The notes under the pieces were generated by a model that was given only the letters and a program-made list of their open reading frames with translations, had not been told where the DNA came from and searched no databases. Positions 20,670-31,100 of a stretch of DNA of 64,000 bases are shown piece after piece; position 1 is the first letter of the stretch, and the number at the start of each line of letters is the position of its first letter. Location: positions 13,391,387 through 13,455,386 of the forward strand of contig OU612069.1 in assembly GCA_914767715.1 (NCBI GenBank), written 5' to 3'. The position numbers and the translations under genes were made by a program. Source of the DNA: Membranipora membranacea (taxonomy: Eukaryota; Bryozoa; Gymnolaemata; Cheilostomatida; Membraniporidae).

Positions 20670-23600
20670 TTAGATGACTTTGAAGAGTGACACAGTTTTG
20701 GCGTCCCAACCAGCCACAGCTAGTATGTTGCCATATATACTTATATCTTCGTGCTCTTCTGGAAGCCTCTCGCTATTCAACTCGCAGAGTTTCTTTCCTG
20801 AATTAATTTATAGAGAGTCAATATTGATGCTAAGTCAAAAGAATTAATAGTTCTGCCTATTGAATCTTATGCATGGTTTATATAATAAAGTAATAACAAT
20901 ATGTTAATATTATGAACTTTATTTGCTATTCAAAGCCCCTTTCGGGCAAATGAGTATATGCTTACATTTTGTGGAACAAGATTTATCACATCTTTTTAGC
21001 ACACCCTTGTACAATGTAACGGTAGGCAAGCTAGTGTAATGTAAGAAGAGGTCACCTCCATTAGCAACACCGGATTTTAAGCATGCGACTCTCAGATTGA
21101 GAAGCTCGAATCCTAACCACTAACCTAACTAATAACACATTATCACAAGCACCTAAAGTGATTGTGATAACTCAATCAAATAATTATTGGAGCTTATTGG
21201 AGGAGTTTCTAATCTATTGAACATGAGAGTATAGCTCTAATCAACAAATTAAATATTTGAAAAAAATATTAATTTCAGATTTCAAAATTCATAGAGGCTT
21301 GTTTATCAATTCTTTATCACATCCTGAACTTCCAAACTAGCAGACATTATACACTTACCATCAGGCCTTACCACATATATCCTCTTGGCATCGACCTCAC
21401 TCACAAAAATCAGCTTCTCATTATCAGACACAGCGATACCACACGCTCGGGTAAGAGGACATGACCAGATCGGAGTGAGGACTACACCATCAGTTTCCTT
21501 TGTCGAGATCCTGTACTTGTTGAGGAAGTTTCCCTTGTTACCTACTCCAGTAGCGAGTAAGGAGCCGTCTTGTAGGAAGTAGATGCTACGGTTGAACTGT
21601 GTGAGACCAGGAAGTGGAAGTGTCTGCACATTCTTCTCTCTCCTATCATAGAGCTTCAGTGTCTTAGTGTCTCTATCTACACAGGCTACAAACTCATCAG
21701 ATACAGTCATGTGTGACGCCATCTTTGACTCCATTGGGAAAGAGAAAAGCATTTCACATTCCTTGCTTTCAACGTCGTAGGCAAAGATTTGTATAATTTT
21801 ACTATCTTGATCCTGAGAAATGAAGACTTCTCCCTTGTGAACAGCAGTTATAGCTTCTCTATGCTGAGTTTCCTCTTTCACTTCATAACTTCCTCTAGTG
21901 ATAATCTTCATTCCAGCAGAACATCCCAGCAGCAGGTCACCAGTGAGGCTGTTAAAGCAGACTGAATAACATCTTTCACCTGTCTCATACTGAGATACAA
22001 GCTTTAATCCAGATGGGACTTCAGGAATGCTGGATGTGTCATCTTTATGAATTTGACTTTTGGGCCAACCTGTGAACAGAAATTTTGATTCTTCAAGTGC
22101 GCTTTTAAGTCATAAATGAACTTTTATTTTGTTTGTTATCGTTAAATCACCAGAACTTACCACCGATACTAGATGTAATACATGTGATAAAAATAGAAAC
22201 AATTTTTCAGCGATAAATGAGCTTTGCATTGCAACACACACTATTTGATCATTCTATAGAGGAAAACTCACATATCTCGTTAATGAGAGTTATCTTCTCA
22301 ACAGCAGACATGGAGGAATCCATAGTCTCAGCTGTCTTCATGTCTGCTCTCCATTTATCAATGTCTCCCTGTTTCCTCTCTATAGTGTCAGTCAGGTCGA
22401 GTTCCATTACACGAAGCTGCAGTCATAGAACTAATGTAGATCAAATGCATAAAGATTGTTCTTATATTTTCTAATACAAAGTCAGATATGCGATAGGATC
22501 ATTGAAAGCATGAATGTTGCGGTGATGTGGCTTGTTTGTTTAGGAAATTCATACCTTTTACCCTGAGAATACATCCATACATTTTTAGGCATAGAGATAG
22601 TGTATCTTACCAGGGTCATTGACCAGTTCTTCCATGTTTTCAGTTTATCCTCAGCTTTTTCCAGCACTATATCCAGTGAATCAGGCTGGTGCCTTGCATC
22701 TCCCCAGCTACATGTTGTCTTTATAATACAACTGTCATTAGAAGAAAATAGTTATGCTGAAACTGGCCCCATGTTGTGCCAATTGTGCAATTAAAACACA
22801 GAAACAATTTCTTGCAGTAATTCTTTTAGGAATAGTAAAAATCTTAACATATCTGCTGGTTTGTTTGGGAAACTCCCTTGTTTGTGAGGCACCATAATTC
22901 TTCATTATTGGGACATCTCCGGAGCAGTCACATACCTTTTTACTTTAAAAAACATTCTACCCTACTGATTGTTGATAAACTTTGTGTTAATGTGTCGAGT
23001 TTGCTCCCTACTCATCATATGTAACTTTTTCCATCCATCCACCGATTGATTAATTGTTTTGGTATTCATCATTTGACGGACATAACTGCATCAAAATCCC
23101 CACCATTTAACAGATATGGCAAGCTTATAATATTATAAGTCAATACGGCTCCCTGCACACCATGCTGTCTTCAATTTCTTCAGAGATAATAGAGCAATCT
23201 ACAATTTTAAAACTCGACTCTTCAAAATTAATTCTTCAAAACAACTGGACCTGACATAAACCTGCTATACCTAAATGCCTGTGATAACTGAGCCAGCAAG
23301 TTTTATAGTTAATGAAAAGTCGTCATTTTTGTCTAGACAAACAATGCACCTGATGGGGCTCAAATCCAGGATCCTGTTATCTAAAATCAGTAACACTGAT
23401 GGGTTTTGGTTTTTTGTTGTGTGGAGTTGTCTGTCAAAACCAACTAACAAACTTGAAATTGAATAGATAACTCTAAGTTGTTGGACTGAATCCAGTCTAC
23501 TTGAAATGGGGAAACCTTCTATTGGAGCCCCGTCAATGTATTTTGGGCTTGTTCAGACACAAAAGAGAGAACGAGAGGTGATGGCTTCAAACAAAACCAT

Positions 23601-25241
23601 GATTTCTCGACAAGAGAATAATATGCTGCTCACCCGTAACAGAAGTACTTTTCACACTTATTACAAACTGCTTGGACTTCATTCTTACAGTTGCTGCATC
23701 TTTGACCTGCAATGATGACACGAAGATATCTCTAATCAATTTGAATACACATGTGATTCAATCCAATTTGGCTTACAAGGCAAGCCCGTTTTATTGCGCA
23801 AAAAAACAAAGTCAATTTAATGTGTTTTTTTGGTCTCATTGAGTACTCTTGATGTGAATTTAGGAAACAGCCTTGCTACTGCTTAAGTCTCAGAAAAAAA
23901 GCGATGTCCAACATACAGTATTGTGAATCAGCTGGTACAACCCAAGAGAATTTGTGGACCGTGGAGGCGCCCTCACATATTGGTAGGACTCGCAGCCTAG
24001 CCAACGTGTGGGCTTTGGACAGATGTTAACTTATTCATAGCTAAAGTAGCCCGATAATAAATAGCTCAAGCCTCTGAGTAATCCACAGCACAGGCGAGCT
24101 TCAGCCAGGTATCATGGAAAACCCGTGATATGAAAAATGACTGTATCTAGATCACCAAGTCGATAATTCTATCGCCAATATCAGATAAAAAGTGTAGGAC
24201 AATATTTACAAATATTAAACTTACTCTCCTTCACCTGGAGAATTTTTTCTTGTTTTGATGGAGTGATTGGTCTCCGAATCTTTCGAAATGTGAACCACTG
24301 ATTGGCAGGGAATCCCTCATCAGAAGTTTTACATGTTGTACGGCAGAAAGGACATTCTAAAGATTCTCCGCCATTGACTAAAGAATCTGTAAACGCATCA
24401 TTTTTTAATCAGAATGATTGGTCTATTAGTAATCTTTGGGAGTTGTGGGTACAAAACAGCCTTAATCAATTTCACAACTCATGGTAGCTCGTTCACAAGA
24501 GCTGACCAGCGTTATCCTCACCCCTACTGAACAAAGCTTGTCAAGACAGGCTAGGCTGGTGCATGGAAATCATTTCTTATAAATGAACAATCTTCCTCTC
24601 ACATATTTTGACAACTTTATTTTGTTTATTTGGTTGTCTTGATGAGCACCTCTCCTGCCCCAAATCATTAATAGAGGCCAATGATAGGCTAGTACCAGCC
24701 GTAAAGTGCTAGCATCAGAAATAGATCTGGCACATATTTATAATGGGTGAGAACAAGCTAAGGTCTCGTATGGTGGGCTCACCTCTATTAACAGCTTGAG
24801 TAGTGACCGTAAATCAATGCAATCTATGATTGGGAAGTGTTAATTCCAACCACTACTTTAGCGTTTCGGAATAGCCTAATCACGGCAGCCCAATACAGCC
24901 AAAACGAAAGAAGAACTTCGGAGATAAAGCTCCCCCTACATAGTAACATATAACAGTAACAGTAACAGTCCTTATAATGTTGATGGCTCAGTCCTTCAAA
25001 CTAGTGGAAAAGGCTGAATGTTAATTGTTGTGGTCAGCTTGAAGGTTCATATTAGTGGAGTGCGCCAGCTGATTACTTGAAACATTGAAAATATATGAAG
25101 GTTCTCACCTATACACACTATACAGAGTCCATGTCCACAGGGTAGAATATGAGACTTTCTATCATCTTCCATACAAATCTCACATTTTGTCTCTGGGATG
25201 TACTCTTTAGCAAGTGCCATCTTCAACTCCGACTCAGCCAT
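20670..25241 (-). CDS. TRIM-like RING/B-box/coiled-coil/beta-propeller protein, unit 1
   Basis: Exons 5' to 3': 25109-25241, 24225-24386, 23634-23706, 22611-22707, 22272-22416, 21359-22069, 20670-20797. They join in frame to 482 residues with GT-AG introns. RING C3HC4: C20, C23, C35, H37, C40, C43, C56, C59. A B-box-like zinc motif follows (C102, C105, C113, C116, C121, possibly H129). Residues about 130-203 are charged and helical, a likely coiled coil. From about 225 to the end lies a beta-propeller with NHL-like repeats, for example GIAVSDNEKLIFVSE then RIYVVRPDGK. This is the TRIM E3 ubiquitin ligase plan with an NHL-type substrate-binding end. A non-coding 5' exon may be 25584-25618, followed by a donor and joined at 25243. 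The propeller differs strongly from the unit 2 copy at a few loops (see findings). No named orthologue is claimed. Confidence 0.9.
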
Positions 25242-25243
25242 TG

Positions 25244-28124
25244 CTGGAGCAATAAAGTGAATGAGAGACTCACTTACTTACTTACTTACTTATTTCGGCA
25301 GTTTCACTTCATACAAAGATAGCCTTTCTTAACATATCTGTGATTGTCTTGTCTTGGCAAGCTGGTCATGGCTAGCTAGCAAACCTAGTGCGCCCATGTG
25401 AAATGAGCAGGTTTTGAATGCACAAATAGCTTGAAAACAAATTGCCATACAGACAACAACCCGATATGTAAGCTCTACACTCAAACCTTTCCATCTGCAT
25501 CTGACCTTCCACATGCTCAGCCAGAACGTGTTATGCACTCTATATACCAATAGAAATTTCAATACGCTTTATAGTACACTTACCTTGATTGGTTGAAATG
25601 AAAGCAGGTGTGTTGATCCTAGAGAAGGAATGAGTGTTCAGTTTAGTATTATACAGCTTTATACAGTCTTGTCCATATGACTGCAATATTCGTACTGAGT
25701 ATGTCATATAAAGCAACTTGTTTGATAAAACCATTACTAACATGAAGATAAAAATTCATAACGTAATAAAATAAGAGATAAGAGAGTGTGTAGGCAAGGT
25801 TAACGGCTCTAGTTTATTTACACAAGATGGGAGATAAGGATACTGCACTTGAGAAACATCACATGATGAAGTGGTGATCGTGTCTAAGGGTGTAGGACTG
25901 CTCACCAGCCAATGCTGTTCAAAAGCCTATTATCTGTCATGAGCAGATAACCATGACAAACCTAGCAACTACACAAAGACCAATGCAGGTCATTGTCAGG
26001 CAGTTATTTGTGATAACGTGATGTAGGCAATCATATATCGAAAGAACACATTTTCAATATTTGGCTAATAATCTAGCACGTAATTAATAATACACATGGA
26101 ACACTATCTTTTGTATATTCATGAGTATGACAAAGCTGGGCTACAGAAGCACTCACTTTTAGGCCTGTGCATTTTATATTACTTACAGTTTTTTCAAGGG
26201 TTAAATTTGCAATATGCTATTAAGTATATTTCCTTGTTGAAACATTTATGGTAACTGACTGAATAAATTGGGTTTGTTTATTTACCTATAATTGATATGT
26301 TTATTATGGTAATATACACATATATATATATATATATATTATATACATGTAAGTATGTAAATATACAGAGTGTTTTACACCTAGAAAACTCAAGGCAAGG
26401 CTCAGTTACTTAATAAGACAGTACTGTGTTATAATTTTGTGAAACTTACTAACTCTTACCTGGCCTTTGAGCCTCATATTTTGTAGTTATCTTATCTTAC
26501 CTCTAGCATTATCTAGTACCATGGCGTGTAGCCACTGTGCATTAGCTGTGTTGGATGTTATCGGGGGGGGGGGGGGGGGGGCGATAACATCCAACACAGC
26601 TAATGCACAGTAGCTACATGGCGTGCCTTATAGCGAGTTATGCTAATTTACTTATCTCGCCAGTGTGCGGGTTTTTCTCCTATTATTCTAAATAACCGAA
26701 GAGACAAGTCATCTTTTCACAATCCCCACCCTCCCGCCTTCAAGTACTACCTTATGCTACTATATTTCTCAGTGTGTGAAGAGTGACTTCGGTGCATGTG
26801 TGGTTGGTGCTAAATGTTCCGCCTTTTCTAAAGTATATAGGCCGAATTTCCTCCTATAAAGTTGTTGCCCTGCACATGCTGTTCTCCAGCAACTTACTGT
26901 ACTTACTTAAACGTTTTAGTTCTATAACTATTTGGGGGTTAATCAGGAAATGGCGTATCGGCCCCTATAGATATCTTGTTAATCATTGAGGTAAGAAAAA
27001 ACAAATATTTATATATAATTCTAAACTATTGCTAGCCATCTTTGCTCAATGTCAGAAAAGTTATCCTGAATCCTATGATTAACTTTCGTATTCTTCTATT
27101 TCTTATTAAATTACCGGTAGGACCGTTCCTCCTTGACTATAACATTCAGTATTTGTATATTGTATTTAAGCTGTAAGAATTAGAAGCCCAATATGTTTAG
27201 GTAGCACATTTCCATAAGCTTCATCATAGTCCATTACTAGACTCACACTTTTTGCCAGGGTTGCGAACTATATTTTCAACTGTTTATAAATGGAAGCTAA
27301 GAGTTATACCGCATGTACAATGGAAGGCAACTCCCATCAGCTCAAACAATATTTGATTGAGTTGCATGGATCATTTTCAGTACCTGTGATATTGCATATT
27401 ATTGCAAACCATGCATTAGAATTAATAATTTCTACAGCCATTATGGTTCTTTCATATGAGCTTGTCGCTATCTTATTGCTCCGCAAATTTTGCAATCAAG
27501 ATTTAAAGTCATAATCATAGATTTGTATCACAAATAAGCTAAGTGACTAGACTAGCCTTGGCTGGGAGTGGGAGGCTAAAACTGAGTCCCTACAAAATCA
27601 TCTAAGCTTTGACTTCAAGGTTGAAAAATTCACCACATACGGTTCGGAAGATCTTCTTTTCTTTTCAACCTTAACAGAAAATCGTTGCAAGTATACTGAC
27701 TGAGTGAGTTTATTATATCTATGACTGTATTTAAACATATCACATACCACATTCGAGTCAGTTTACATGATTGATGACAAAATAAAATATCACCTCATAT
27801 GGTAAACATCAGTGCATGTTTTCTGTTCTTGGTCGACCTCCTTGCTTCTATTTGGCCAAAAATGAAGAGCATTATTGGACACAAACAACCAAAATCTTTT
27901 TGAAGGTGGGGGGGGGGAGGTTAGACCATTCCATTACGTGCTTCCGATGACTACTACCACATTGACATCTATTTTATACCCCAGGGTATTCAAGTCTCAA
28001 TCAGTATATGTATGACCGTATGACAGGGCTTTTCAGTCAACACATTACAATTTGTCTTTCACAAAATTACCCAATAAACTGAAGCTTATCTAATCTAACT
28101 ATGGAGTCAGATAAATTTGGAGAG
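25244..28124. other. Non-coding interval upstream of the TRIM-like gene, across the unit 1/2 junction
   Basis: It contains a possible 5' UTR exon (25584-25618), a CTTA microsatellite near 25272-25292, an AT microsatellite near 26318-26340, the snap-back element at 26529-26616, the unit junction at about 27562, and G-runs near 27907 and 28333. Open frames around 26783 and 27290 resemble nothing I know and have no splice or start support. Confidence 0.6.
26529..26616. mobile_element. Snap-back element with poly-G centre and 9-bp target duplication (unit 1)
   Basis: CATGGCGTG at 26520-26528 is repeated at 26617-26625. Left arm starts TAGCCACTGTGCATTAGC, right arm is its complement with one mismatch near the end, ending GTAGCTA. 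The arms are about 34 bases and the loop is a run of 19 G. The TAG..CTA ends and 8-9 bp duplication resemble the element at 19068, so both may be hAT-type MITEs. Unit 2 has the same element with 15 G. Confidence 0.85.
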
Positions 28125-31100
28125 CTACCAGATACCACCAGCGTATTTATGATGTAATAGAGTCAGATGACGCTTATAAGGGTCAACAATAAGATATGAG
28201 AAGCTGTTTATGTGATCTTTATCATCAGGGAAGTATATGTCGTCTTCACCGTCCTACAAGTACATGAAACATTGTTTAATTATCCACTACGAGTTTGCAA
28301 CAAAATTTGCCTACTTTTAATGTGAAGCAGTCGGGGGGGGGGGGGGTTAATCAGTAGAGCGAAAGCAACTCCAAAAATATGGGCGTTTTGAGAAATCATA
28401 ATTCACTGTAAGCCTTAGCCAATGTGTTGGCCCTGATTTACTGGGTGGAGTGAGTGGCCAGGTCATATGGTACTTTCAGGAAAGTACCTTGGACATTGGC
28501 ATTGCCTTACTTTTCATAGATTAAAGTACCTTTTTGGGCTGGCTTCGATTCGTATAATGATTAATATAAAGACCCTGTGCTCACAAGTCCTGCAGCGCCA
28601 TTGGTAGAGCGTATGCTTAGAGATTTGAGAGTACAATACCACAATTGGTCATCCAAAGCAAGGCAATATCAAGGTCAAAAGTACTGAAATTACCATGATG
28701 ACCTGGCTCTGGCTTTCTACCCAGTCAATCAGAGCCAACACATCGGCTATGTAAACCCAGGTTGTAATGGAATAATGAAAGTGAAATTCCGAGTGAATTG
28801 CTCAACAAGTTGTTTTCTACAAGTCCTACTGGTCTGACAACTTTACAATGTGAGGAGTTAAAGTACTGCTTCCACTCAGGCAAATCTGTGCTCATTGAAT
28901 TCAGTATAGCTAAAATCTAATAGATAACTAATTGAGGCTATAATCTTTAATGGGCAAATAATTTGAACCAACGCAAAAATCAGGGTATGAAATTAACTCA
29001 ATAGTGATAACATCAAAAGTGCCTGTCGGTAACTACATAGATAATGATCAGGATAATAAATTGTAAGCCTCAGCCAATGTGTTGGCCCTGAGTTACTGGG
29101 TGGAGTGAGTGGTTTTGACGATTAGTTTGTGCAAACTATTAGCCAATGCTGAGATTGCACCCTCATAATATTAGTTTTGAGCTATACAGAATTCAATAAG
29201 CACGCATTGTGTGGCAGCAATGGTTTAAGCACAGGTGGCTTGTGTGGGTAGATACCCTATACCCAGCATCGGTGGTTTAAGGATGAGACTCCTGCTCTTC
29301 TCGTCTGTCTGTTATCTTACCTTGGCCTTTACCTTGTAGACTTGGGATATAACATGTAAGTCTGAGCTTCCAGGTTCCTTCTGTACACTACAAATATTAA
29401 TATTACAAGTAAATAACAAATATAAATAAATATATGTGATTTAGATTAGCAATACTACGATATGCTATGATAACCACATAATTTTGAATTTAGTTGTAGT
29501 TGCATGTTAGAGGTCAACAAGTTACATTGTAACTACTCTGTTATCTGTAAACTTTCCAGGAAACCTCTTCAAACAAATAAATAATAAAAAATCTAATTAA
29601 ATATGTATTTGACTAATATTATGGCCAAGGTCACCGTTCAACTCCCCGCTTCGATCAAAACCTCGAGTCGATACATTTAGAAAGCAATGGCCCTGCGATT
29701 TTGGTTATTGTCGACTTTAAGCTATTATTTTGTATACTTGTTAGACTTTTGAACCAATTGTTACTGTTACATCATAACTAAGGCCACTAAAAGCGTCACT
29801 GGTTGTTTGTCTGTAAGAGTTTCAAGTGTAGCAGTGCCCACATACTTACAAAATGTACATTCTGATCTCGGCTGCATCATTTATAATTTTATACCATATA
29901 TCTTACCTTACTAAGTCTTTGTAGAGGTGTTTAGTATGGTTAATATAATCAGTAACATAATCCTCATACTGACATACTCCTCCGCCAACACATAAATGAG
30001 TGAAAAGTCTGAGAAGGAATTCATTTCTCTCATCATCAGAATATGTATCATACTTTTCAAACTCTTCATTGAGAAGTACCTGTAATATAAACGTATTATC
30101 AGTGGAATCGAAACACAGAGAGAAATTGTCATACCAGCTAGTTGTTTGACTCACATTTGACCTTCTCAATTTTTACAGCAGGGAGGGTGGGATATGTCTC
30201 CCACCCTCCCTGTTTACAGGTTTCATTATTAGAGATGTCGAGAAACCTTGTAGTTGTCTTCTTACATTACGCGGAAATGGTGTCATGTATTACAGGGAGT
30301 TATGTTCCACCAGGGAGTGTGGGAGTTCTGCTGCGATCTCCCTGGTTTCACGTTGCTGGTCAATTTTGACATTGATATGATTTGGAGTTACACCCTCACA
30401 ACAATAGAAAGACCGATATCGTATAAAGAATTGTAATTTGCCCGGGCAAGTTGAAGTTGTCATGCCATATTGAACAAATAAATAGATAGATTCCTGTTCC
30501 AAGAAGTTGCCGTATCTCGTCTTACATTCCAGGACAGATTTCACAACCTCTCTATTAACTGGGGTGGTTCTGGTCATTATTTTGAATATTAGATTTCAAA
30601 AGGGAGATGTCTCACAGATTTACAGGGACATCATACATATAAAATATACACTTTATTACTTGGTTGGCCACAATGAGTTATCAATGCCCTACGAAATACG
30701 TGGGCTTTAATCCACCACAATGTAGTTAAACCACTGCTGCCACACAGCCAAATGTGTGCTTATAAAATTCTGTATAGCTCAAAACTAATATGATGAGGCT
30801 GCAATCTCAGCATTGTCACCTAATGAGCAAATAATTTGCACAAACTGATCGTCAAAATTAGGGTATGAAATTAATTAGGTGAGGTAGTTATCGTCCTACT
30901 AGTGGAAATTGTACACATTGTACTGGTGGTATATTTCATGCCCTGATTTTGAAGATCAGTTTGTGCAAATTATTTGCCCATTAGGAGACAATTATGAGAT
31001 TAAAGTCTCGATTAATTATCTTGGGGCTATGCAGAGTTCAAACAGCACAAATTTGCATGAGTGGCAGCAGTAGATTAAGGTGCCAAAAAGATTTAGCCTG

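Larger units (their letters stand above)
3630..27561. repeat. Tandem array unit 1 (about 23.9 kb)
   Basis: Unit borders were set from the shared start GGCTGGATGGGGCGCTAAAA at about 3630, a diverged form at about 27562, and again at about 51128. Sequence left of 3630 does not match what precedes the other two units, so 3630 is the left end of the array. Gene order inside is CFAP300, METTL13 5' half, ACY1 3' part, TRIM-like gene. Unit 1 differs from unit 2 by loss of about 360 bp in METTL13 intron 1, absence of the TA element, a doubled 276 bp block at 18261, and a 122 bp snap-back element at 19068. Confidence 0.93.

Noticed and set aside
21060-21120. A tRNA-like segment with AGCTCGAATCC near 21108.
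   Set aside because: Only a B-box-like motif is visible; no convincing A box or stems.
24302-24487. A plus-strand open frame in both units.
   Set aside because: It is the antisense of the second RING exon of the TRIM-like gene.
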